The position numbers and the translations under genes were made by a program. Of a stretch of 60,000 nucleotides of DNA, positions 25,301 to 37,300 are shown one piece after another. This stretch comes from Acanthaster planci (taxonomy: Eukaryota > Echinodermata > Asteroidea > Valvatida > Acanthasteridae). The first letter of the stretch is position 1. The number at the start of each line of letters is the position of its first letter. The notes below the pieces were generated by a model. The model made no database searches, had not been told where the DNA came from, and saw nothing but the letters and a program-made list of their open reading frames with translations. The DNA lies in NCBI RefSeq assembly GCF_001949145.1, contig NW_019091486.1, forward strand, positions 425,745 through 485,744. Direction: 5' to 3'.

Positions 25301-28300
25301 TAGAATTACATGCATTGATCGCCGTTTACTTGGAACCATGGAATCGGAGGTTAACGTGCAACTTCAGCGAGCGTCTAATTGGGAGCCTGAAAATCGTGGC
25401 ACCACCGCGTTTGTGACTAAGTCGCTTACCAACCGGATTGGAAAAAGTCATCTGCTTTCGCATACGGCCTGTCTGTTTCACAGCGATTTGGATCTCGATC
25501 AGTGGTCTCCTCAATTAGGGGCATATGATGGAATTAAATCAACGAGGATATTTCTGATCGAGTTTCTCATCTATGTGAGACAAATAGGTCCAAACAAATA
25601 GGGTCTTTAAACGTTTCCAGTACGGGGGTGTCACGATGGCGCATAGTAGCTCGTGTAGACGTGATAAACATCCATCGCCAGACTCCAGTAACTCTTCCGA
25701 GAAGTAATCTTGCCATTCAGTCAGCAGCCTGTAGGGGGGGTCCCACTGCCAACGGCCATGAAGGTGAACGACTGTGTCATAGCCAAGTCGGCTGCAGTGC
25801 ATTATGTCAGCTGGTTCGCAGTGTTCTGGCAAGGCCTCTGCACAATAACATGCAAGACTTAAGTAACAGTTATTTGAAAGACTCAAACGGTGACCTGATG
25901 CATGGGCAATCTATCACGAATTTTATTTTAATTGAATTTTGTTTTACATTTTCCTCGATATTTTTTCATTTCCATTTCCCCTCCTTAACTTTTAGTATTA
26001 ACTTGTACCACCCAACACAAAGACTATCGGTTTTTCCCAAAATATCCTTCTGTTGGAGTTTATTCTGCGATGATTTTAAACTAAATGACACTTTTCCCCC
26101 TAAAGGCGTACTTAAGTGACGTAGAACCAATCTTTTCACTGAACGTTCTTAGTAAATGGTAAATGTCCGTTTACCTTGACAACTTACCGATGACATACGG
26201 AGGAATCCAGACAGCTGACGGCTGAGCTCCTAATCCATGGGCATTCAGAGGCCACAGCACCACATGACATCCGGCCGTGTCGTACAACTTAATATATATC
26301 TGTATTTCAAGTTATTTTTCGTTTAATTCATATCTGCGTCTGCATTCTTTTTATAGAGGAGGTTTTTATTTTCTTCCAGGGAAGATGTAGAAGTGACAGA
26401 GAAGAGGACTGAAAAACGAGAGGAAAGATTGAAAGCGAGGAAATGCAATATTTACAAGAAAGGCTCAAACTAAACGGAAAAGTAGACAAATGTCTAGTGA
26501 AACACAGAGAATTTGAAAAAAAAACCAAATCGCAAGAAAATTCCTGCATAAAGATTTTTAGCCCCTCCTATGGGCCTCGAGCTGCACCAAAAAGGGCACT
26601 ACTTTATCATCAACGGAGGCAACTTTGGTTGAAAATGAACTTTACTGGCTCACAAACTACTGCAGATAATGCATTCACTACGGTTGCATCACTGTATACC
26701 AACAAAATAAAAACTCCAAACATGGCTCTTTTCAACTGCTCGAGAGGGATAGTCGAGAGCCCATATTGCGGCCGGTAGTAAGCGGTGGGAGGCCTACTAT
26801 AGTGTGGCAGGGTGTTAAAGGGTGTGAACACCATTTTGCTTTGGTTGTAATTTCACAAGACGGGCTGTTTACAATGTATAGCAATCACTGCAACTTACAT
26901 TCCACTCACTGGTTTCATGAGTCAACTGCTTTGTGAAAAATTAAGAAAAACAGCGCAGCATTTTATCGAAGATCTTGAAATTTGTCTTGCGTAGAATGTA
27001 CGGATATGGCGTTCGTAGTAAGCGAAAAACATCCGCGGGGTCAAGGTTGGAAACGGGAATTACAGGTTCTCATTCCCTTAAAAGAGAAAGGTTTTCAACG
27101 GCTTGGAGTAATCAGTAAATTTACCTACGCCTCCTCAACAATGTAGCATTTCAAGTGATAGTAACTCTTATACCATTGCCATCGTAAAATAAAGAGAGAA
27201 GAAAAACAGAAAAAGACAAAAATTCTGTTTTCTCAAAAACTACATCATTCTCGGCAGAAATATTTTACAAGCTGATCGACGCTGTTAGTTACTTTCTGTC
27301 AAGTAAAATATTCAAGGATTACACAGAAGTCCGATTTGGGGGATTTTACCAATGGTGTACACTACCTTTTAAAAATGATCAAAATCCTTGGATATTTATC
27401 TTTTTTCAAAACTTGTTCTGACTTTCTGACGTAGAAAATTATTTATTGACTGAAACATGTGTTTGCTGGGCCACATTTTAATATTTTAAACCTTCTTTTA
27501 AGACCGCCTCAGGAGGATGGACGGTCATGATTGCATTCTGTGTCACCAATTACAGTACACGCTAGGCTTGCGCCAAAGGAGATTGTTAGCGACCGAAAGA
27601 CACTTTCCGAATTATAGGTACTGAGAAAGGGAGAGGTTTAAACAAGTCATTTATTTTAATAAATTTAAAAATTTGATCTTGAGATTCTGACTCAAAAGGT
27701 ATTTATGAATGGGAATACAAAAATGCGTGATTGACCAGTAATTAACGCTGAAGACCAGTTTCTAAGAAAGACGCTGATAACGTTCGAAGCTAAAAGGTGA
27801 AGGGCATTATCCTCAGTTGTGGTGAGGCACACTAACTTAAATACAGGGAGGAGAATATGACAATTAAGTCATTACCTTCTTTGGGCCTGTATCATACATC
27901 TCAATATCCCAGTAAGTGTCTCTTGAAAAACTCTTTCGTGAAATCTTGTCATACGTGACGTACCCCACTTCCTTGATAAATTCGACAATGCCATGGGTTA
28001 AGTTGACTCGGCTGGCGTTCAGGATTGTCACTGGCTCTTGGGGTCTCTTCATATCTGAGGGGAGGAGATAACGCTGATTGCGTTTAGTACCTTCCTGCTT
28101 TTAACATGGACACTTTTTAATTACCTGTGTTAAGAACCACTCACCCTTCTAACTGTGGTCAAAAGTAACGAGTGGTGCAAAGCGTTGAAGCCCAGACGTC
28201 AATTTTCACAGCAAAGTACCCACGCGTCCAGTGATTTGAAAAGATAATGACTACAGAATATTCATGAAGGTATGACATCAGAGTAAAAAAGAGTGTATTA

Positions 28301-31300
28301 TTGGAAGCATTTTTACAACGTTACCAAGAGTAACCGAAAATTAACGAAGTTGGCAAGGAAAGATTCCGCACGACCGTTTGAAATTTTTGTGAGACTTGAG
28401 AGCAAATTCACAGTCTTAGCTGCAAGCAAAGCAGTCTCACTCAATATCACTCACCTGCACAGCGTGCATTGAGAATTAAGACGCGCACCATTTGATTCAC
28501 TGTTATACCAACTTGTTTTTAAGGACTCTTATTCTTGTAAAAAAAAAAACAATATTCATAACATACAATGTGCTATCTGGTCTCGATTAGTCAGTGAGAA
28601 TCTTGAATAGGATGACCCTAACCAGCAGGCCTATGTGAAGTCTCGCATAGATCAATTAGTACTCAACCAAAATGCACCTGTTCATTTTTTTTTTATTAAA
28701 CATAATTCTCACAACTGAATCAAAATTACGCCTTTCACTAGCTACAACCCTTGACAAATCTCGTTGGACCCCCAACCCCGGGCCCCTTCGCAATGTTGGG
28801 TCTTAACGCACGGTCTGCGCTCCACCTCGAGATGACAACATTGACCGGGGAGTGAAGGACCTGCAAAGGATATGGCTACTGACACGTGTCCCAACATTTT
28901 TGTCCAGGATTGTAACTATTCCCTTTAGAACATAGAACATGAGCCTGGGTGTTATACACACAACGGCGCAACACAAAATTTGAATTAGCATTGTTCATAT
29001 GAGGAGGCCTACGAGTGTGCCGCGCCAGGTTGGTTCTAAACACGCCTGTGGTGATTTTAAGCCCTGGTACTGTTTCGAACATTCAAATAAGAATTGCCTT
29101 TAATGCGTTTATACGCATCATCTGACGTGTGAGAGTTAATGCAGGCGGAAGTTCACAATGGGCGTGGAGTCTTGGAAACTCATCTTACGTGTATGCATTA
29201 CTTCTTATAAACTGCTAGTCAGTGCCATTTTCAAATCCTCAACAGATCTTAATCTTGAGGAAAACATGTTTTAAATCTTCTGACTGGAATCTGATTTACA
29301 ACTTGTATCTCTTGTCTTCTCCCGATATCTTAAAATATCTTTCCTTAATTAATGTTACCCTCAAATATTAAATTTGGCCTTAATTATCTGTCTGCACATG
29401 TACAAGTTTACCTGAATCGCAGTCTTTTGTAGGGTACAAATGGCACTGCATCAACCGTGGCCGCTTTTCCAGCAGCTCTTCCGCTTTCGTGCGGCAACTT
29501 TTCCAAACGTCCTCGCAGACACTCCGGCACGGTAGCGGCCACAGCGAATGTTGACCCAAACTCGTCGGGTGCAATGCCCCAATGCAAGCAAATAGCTGGA
29601 GCTCCTTCGAGCATCCAGAGTCAATAAGCGATGCCAGGCTGTCCAAGTCGTCCACGGCTTCCTGCATGGTGGTGTAACCCAGGGCGGTGGGAAAGTTTGT
29701 CATCGGATACCATAGGGAATGGCATTTCGCATGCAGCACGTCAACGCAGCCGTCCTCATCGCATTGAAACGAGTACAAGCCCGGTAAGACCGTAGGCGGC
29801 AGCGGAGACACCAGCGGATCATAGTGTACCCCTACAAGAACAACATGCAACCACTTCAGTGCGCTTGTTTTCAACAACTCTACAAGGCACCGAAAAAGGG
29901 TTAAAGCCTTTCCAAAAAATCTTCTGAAGGAAATACGTTCTTTGCTTCCCTGATAAAACGCATGTGCACTCTATATGCACCTGTGAGGTGCAGGCTGGAA
30001 TTTTGACCTGGGTCAAACTCAGTCCAAAGAGACCACGACAAAATTATGTGATACACTGACCCTTTAAGGACTTTAGAAAGGTAGTTGGGAGAACTTGAGG
30101 ACGAGCAAACAGTCCCATGTAGGCAGAAACGTTAGTCACTATTAATGACGGCTGACTGACGTCACGAATCAATTATGGCAGTGCGCCTCCTGAAAAAATA
30201 AGATATCTTGACCAGGATGTCCCTTTAATTTTTGTCGATGTGGCACGGGATTGTTCGTTAGATTGAAGCAGTCATTGTAATCCCAGTTCGCCCCGGCACC
30301 AGCTTCGGGTTTTACCATTACCAGCTGGGGAATTATCTCAAGAACAATGAATAATATTGAACAATATGTCTGTGGCTTATACCATTGAGAAGTTTAGGAG
30401 GTTATGTAGAACTTCATAATGTGAGAAATTGGAATAAAGTAACTGAATAATCAGATTTTTTCCCTCCTTTAAAGGCAAGAACTATTCTATTCAAACAGTT
30501 TCAGACAAGCTAGCAGCTTTTTCATTTTAAAACTGAAGGAATCTGCAATCTGTATTAGAGTTTCCTCAACAAAGATTTCTTAAAATTGTCCTACACACGT
30601 TCAGAATGGAATCGGCATCCTGCTTTTTGGCGGACTATGTAGTTTTCCACTACTTGACCTGCAGGCCTCATTTTTTTTTTAAACTGACTTTGAAATTGTT
30701 AAGGCGACAGTAAGTCTGACAGTGCCACAAAATATCACGTTAGATGCAAAAGAGCCCAACATTACAGTAGTTCAAATTAATTAAAAGGCTTCAGGTCTAC
30801 AATTAGGGATTGGTTTTATAGACGAAGCCTCAGACAGAGATGAAGTTGAAAAATGGCCCTTAGTCACATGTAGTCGTCGTATGTACTCGGATCCAACTTG
30901 AGCTCAAGCCACAACCGTTCCAGCATAACCCATATGTAATCGTGATAATTTTGTATCAGCAACGAAGTATACTGCCACTGGCTTTCCAGATTTCAGAATT
31001 AATGAAATAACATAAAAGCAGAAACACAGAAAAACAAACTTGCCCTGGCAGTTGCTGCTGCATAGTGTGCATTATACTTGTGCAGAATTTCTGCAACGAA
31101 ACTGATGAAAGCACCATATTCACGTGTTGACACCACGTCTCGGAAATTTTGCAACTACTCGTGATTAACCGATTAATCACGATAAGTTCGTGTGTGATTA
31201 ATCAACTAGCAAACTTCACTTATCGCCCCGTGGTAATATTGATGCTTAATTGTTTTGCCGAGGTTTGGGGGAGGGGGACGGCTCCTTGCCAGGCGGGGCC

Positions 31301-34300
31301 CTGTCCCTCCAGCCTCGGATCCCTCTTTTCACAGGCCAGATCAAAGTTTTTTTGTTTTCTCTAATTCTCGCCCTAACCATTTATATTCTTTTTAATGTAG
31401 CCCGGTGGAAAAGAAAAAACACAATATTGGTGTAGTCTCAGGAACATCCACTACATAAATTTAATTTAATAAATTAATAAATTTTAACAAGTGACACATC
31501 ATGTGACACGAGGCAGGAGTTACTGATTATGAGCCGATAAAGTTGATGGTTGGTTAACAGACCCCTAGTGAAGATTACATGCTTTTGGTGGTGACAAAAC
31601 CCGGAAAAATAATAATGTTCTGGATTTGTTTTTCCTGCCCTTTTACCTCTTCTGATTCAAAGAAGAAAATAGCAAAGTTTCAAAGCATAATGCTGTTTTC
31701 TTTCTTGCAAAAAGCTTGGTCTATGGGTTTTTCTGCTTTCATGACGTCACAAAATGTCACCTGGTTAGCAGGGCAAGAAAACAACATACACCATCTCAGC
31801 ACTTGTCTGTGTGTACAAATGCTTGCGAACGATGTTGTACATGAACACCCCTGCGTGTGTTGGAATGTAACGAAATGTAATTTTTTTTTCAAACACGTAT
31901 GTTTTTCACAAAGTGACCAAAAAAATTTGTTTATTATTGAACTATTTTTTTAATCAAGACAATATATCTGCAACTAAAAATGGATTACCATTTTTAAAGT
32001 CTTACATTTCATCACTTTGTAAACAATTCCTCAACCTGTAGCATAAAAGTGATCGAAAATGTGCATTTTTAAATGTATTTATCTCGGATTGTCCGTTTGG
32101 CAAGATTTTGAGGTTTTGGTCAATTCGTGAAAACACCGCGGAAAATTTAGTGATTATGCAATTGGTCACTACAACAACAAACAATTATACATTTACTTTA
32201 GAAGCAATTATTAGAAATCCAATGCATCTTTGATCAATGGAAAATAAGTACAGTTTTACACCTGGATTATAAATGTTTTCATGTCCTAACGTAAAACTTG
32301 TCTCGAGTCGTCCAACCACGAAATGCACGAAGCCCGTCGCAAAAACTACCGAATTCATCCATTAATCCCCTACATTTATCATACGTTTCCACCTTTAATA
32401 AATCTAAGCACTTGCCGATTATGTTGAACCACCTTTGAAGAAACATGGGACCTTAAAGCCTTGTTAATTTTTACATTGTTTTCACGGGCAAGGTATTGAT
32501 TTTAGAATTTCTTTGCAAATCATCGGAATTATGAGAAATATTATGATTAAAATAACTTCCAATCAGTAAATAAAAACATCATTAAAAATGTCATGCAAAC
32601 TTTAGAAGGAGAAACCATAATAAAACTTGTACTTAAGAAATGGATGTATGCAGGAAAATCGGCAACAAGAATCAAATTATATTCGGCCGTTCTTGGCAGG
32701 TTTTACCGACAGTTCCCAAATAATCATCTCGCCCTTGGAGCGCACAAATTATTTGCCAGTTCCAGTAGCGTAGCAAGCTTTTGGTATATGGGTGGGGCGT
32801 ACATTTTAAAGCGGATGCTGCTTCGGGCTCATTCAACATGATGTTGGAGGAGAAAAATATCAAATGCCTTCCCACGGTTTCGACATCCTTTGCTTTTATT
32901 TGCTGGTGTAGTTTTCTTAGTGTTTTGCTGCTAATTGTTGATAAATAAATATACCAATTACTTTCTTTCCTACTCACCAGTGAAGTATTCTTCAAAGAAA
33001 AAAACAGAAAAAATCTGTCGGGGAGGGGCGAGTTGTCCCCCTACCCCCTCCCCCGGAAACTCTTTATTTTTAATCGCTTTTTTCACGGCACATGTCCACC
33101 CCGAAGTGCAACCAAGGTCATTGGGGACAGTAAGACGTTCCAGCAAGGTCTGCCCTATCATTGCGGCTACACGCCGACCTAAACACTTGATTTATTCTTG
33201 AATGACGTTGCCCTTTGTCACACTAAATTGTCTATAAACCTTCACTTTACACATAAAGCCACCGCGCATTCTAGGCCTACCTGGCATGAGACATGTCGGA
33301 TACGAGTCACTTTGCGTCGGGTAGACCGAGCAGTCAGTCACACTCGGAGGAAGTTTCATCCTAAAAATATCAATGACGGACAGACAGGACTTGGTAAGAA
33401 CCTGCTGACACAGCGACCGACAGGGCGGGATCGGCACGGTGACATCTTCAATAATCTGAGGAAAGGAAAATGTTAAGTGTAAAAACGAAGGAAATTGCAT
33501 GCACATTTCAGACTTTCATTTCATTGGCAAGGAATTACGTTCCACTGGCAAGTCAAATTGAGATCACGAACAAAAACACATGTAACTACAATCATGAATG
33601 ACTGCACTTATTTTCCAGGAGAGGAAAAAGGAAAAAAATGGACCTTTAAATATCTGATATATGGACTCTTGTTCTCTTAATTATATGATTACGCGAAAAC
33701 CAAATTTTGACACCCCCAGGTAATACCTTACACATTTCAAAAGAAACTATTCTCTAAACGGACATTTATGCACATTTCCAATCAACCCATTCAAAGCTTA
33801 AAAATACAATGTGACAGTTGCAGGGTATGAGAAGTGGTATTCGGTTCAGACCAGGGAAGTCCTGATGCTCATAGCAAAGTGTGTGATGTCAGCCATTAAA
33901 AATCCCCACAGCAGCTGGTGTGATACCTTGCAAGGCGGAAGGTAAGCCAGACACAAATAGCTTCTCAGCAGATCGGAGCACTGCCGTCCTTCCGACATGA
34001 ACACGCTGTATTTGTGTAGCTCTACCAGGGCTTCCGTAGGGTTTTGTTGACCGGCAATATTTGGGAAGATGACGGTGGAGTACGACATTGCCTGGCAGAT
34101 CGGGTCATTGGGGAGTGGCTGGCAGCGTTGGGATGGTTCAGGATGAATCACCGTCGGCGTAGGTGTGACTTTGGATGAATCTTCACCCTCACTGTCATTT
34201 CCTTCATCATCCTCATCCTCGCCTGTGGATATAAATGTGGTCTGTCAGTTTGGGTTCTTATTCGTCAGTGTGTACTTGGAGGCAAATTTTTACGTTATTT

Positions 34301-37300
34301 ATTTTAATTTATTTATTTATTTAATTATTATTATTTGGCGTGGAAGAATTGCAATATCAAAATGACTGTCTTTAGGAGTCATTTCAAGTCAGCACCTAAC
34401 TTTCTTAGTCTTTGATCAAGCATGATAAGAGCGTTGTGGGTGTTTTGCTGCCTATTCTTGAAAGTTCCGAACGGTAATGTCATTTGGTTTTGGAGAAAAA
34501 GTAAGCCAGCCGCATATTGTGTTCCATTGTGCAAAACACATCTTATCTTGCCACCTAAGACGAGTCCCAACGCCAAGATTGATATTTGTTACAAAGGCAC
34601 AAAGCCAATGAGCTGCATCCTGTGACGTGAACATTTTATGCCAGGAAATAGGGTTGGGTATTGGAGGAGGATCTTCATAAAAGAATTGCCTGACCCGGGA
34701 ATTTTGAAATAGGGATTACGTAGCACTTGGGGGCGCTGTTCATACAGCTTCAATCAGTGCATTCTGGGGACGATCGTGTGCGAGCGGGAACAAGCGGGAC
34801 AGTGGGAATGGAGTTGAACCACTCATCTCTATCGGAATAGACAGCTCAGCAGTAACAGCCTATGTGTGAATTGAAGTGACTGCGTGCGCCATCTTAGGAT
34901 ATTCAATACAATGGCTTCCAACTTCAGTGCATTTATGCACTGCGCTAAAGCCAGTGACTTGGAAAATACCATTGTATTGAATACCCTAAGATGGCCGTGC
35001 AGTCGCTTCAATTCCAGTGCAGAGCTGCCTGTCCAGTCTATAGAGATCAGTGGGTAGAACCCATGTATTTCGTGGAATTAAGTCGAATGCACCATCATGT
35101 AGGTTATATTCAGTCCAACCTGAATCTTATTACATCGATACGGCATGTTTGGTATTTTCCCCCTCCCTTCTTCATTCTTACTGAAAACATTTCAATTGTT
35201 GGGAATTCTAAAAAGATTCCTCAAAAATCTTTTTTCCTCCTGGAAAAACTGGGGGAATGAATCAATGACCAATCTTCTGTGAACAAACAGTCCCGATAAT
35301 TACGTCTAAGGCTGCATCAGAAAGTAAAACATGAACGGCAGCAGTCGCTTAGCCTGATCGCTAAGGGAACAGGCAGGAAGCCATGGTTAGTGACGAAGCA
35401 GTTACTTACCTAACAAGGGATCGAAACAGAAGCTATCGGAATCGTATTCGTCAAATCTGTCGCAGTTCAGGCTCTCTGGCCAGGCGACACCTAGGGCGAC
35501 CCCACTCGTGCAATCATCCCTCACGCGCTGACAGAAATTCCTGCATGGGAGGAAAGGCATGGACATTCCAGGAAAGCACCTAGGGAAGAGCACAGAGCAC
35601 AGGAACTGCTGCAGATGGGGAGAGCACTGCACCTGCAGGAACGGGTAGAAATCGTGGTACCCAGCTACAGCCTGTGCCATGGTCTCGTGGCCGAAAATGT
35701 TAGGAAGATAGGTGATGTTGTCCAACGGTACCATGGCGTCCTGTTGGCCTAACAGCTCTATGGTCTGACAGGCGGAGAAGGTCAGGTTGACATGATGGGT
35801 GCAGTAATCTAACACCAAAACAAATCATCGAAGGTTAGAGTATTTGAATGAAACCATATAATAAACGATTTAATTCTTGTTTGTTTAAACCCAACCCATC
35901 AACCGCCTCCGTTAACAAAATGAGATTTTCAAATAAGAAGCGTGCTTTTATTGCAAACAATAGCCCCCTTCCTGACGTAACTTGGATATATAGGTTGGTA
36001 TGCACAAAGAAAAGGAAATACAGATGTGGGTTGAGCTCGCTCGCGTAGTTTGGTGAGTGATTGGAATCGTTGCCTGTGGTTTGAAATCCGGACGGTTCTG
36101 TCTTTTATGCTGTATAAAGAAGTGAACGGTACCCATAAAAATGTGATTGCCATTTTTAGGCGACATCCTGCCGCTGATGCATCACATCAGCTTCATAGTG
36201 CACATTGACGAATTGAAGATACACTTCAGTTAACGGTAAAGCCTTAGGTAGAAAGAAGCTTTACAGTCATAAACGTGTATTTATTTTTTACCACAATCGG
36301 AGCACTGCTTATCTGTATCTTTAGCAGTAAGGATCGGTTTGAGTTCCCAAGTCTCCAGGCTTATACCGACAGCACAGGTACGTACCCTGTTGGACTGTGC
36401 GTGACGAAAAGTCTACGAAGAACACAAGAAGCACTGTTGTGCGAGTTCAAGACGGAGGGAGTAAGGAGAAAGAAAAGAAATGCGCTTGTTAACTCGAAAG
36501 GGAGGGGGGGAATCTTCACCATTACAATATTCGAAACTATTGACCCATCCCAAGTCAGACAAAAAGCAAAACAGCCGTAGAGTTTTGGGGGTTTTTTGTT
36601 TGTTTTGTTTTTGTTTTTTTGTTGTTGTTTTTGAGTTGCAATAACAAGGTGATCAGGGCCAGGGCATAAAGACGTCACAGAGTTTTGACGCGGAAACTAT
36701 TATATGTGTAACATAACACCTGTTAGCAGAATCTAGTGCTGTGTGGACCTTAAAATATATATTGGTCGATGAATAGTGCACTTAAGGTGGGGTCATGTCA
36801 CACATAAAATATCAACAAAAGGAATACCTGTCACACACCCCTGTATTCAAGGTAATTGTTTTCGATATCACCTGATGTAGAGTTCTGTAGGTATTTTAAA
36901 AATCTATTAAAAGTTCATCCTAAATTTAAGGTCCTGTTATAGCTTGTGCATGGACGACTTTACACGTAATCACTCTGACATAAGGCCTAGAGGGCCTAGA
37001 TAACAATTTGGCTACTTTTCATGGGTTCAGATAATAGTTCTGTATTAATTTCCTCTGAAGGTTGAACCTTTAAGCTGGTGTAACCTGGCGGATAGTGACG
37101 TCATTGTTACGCAGTCCAAATGACATCCTTGGCATTCCCTTAACTGAAAACACCCGGTAATCACTTTGATCAAAAACTGGACCTGCAAATGTATCAGTAC
37201 AATGTCTTGAGAAAAAACGAATAACAACCAGAAAGGTGTTTTTCAAACAAGAAATGTAGACTTAGCCCAGTCGTTTAACAGGAAATGTAAATAATTAGAC

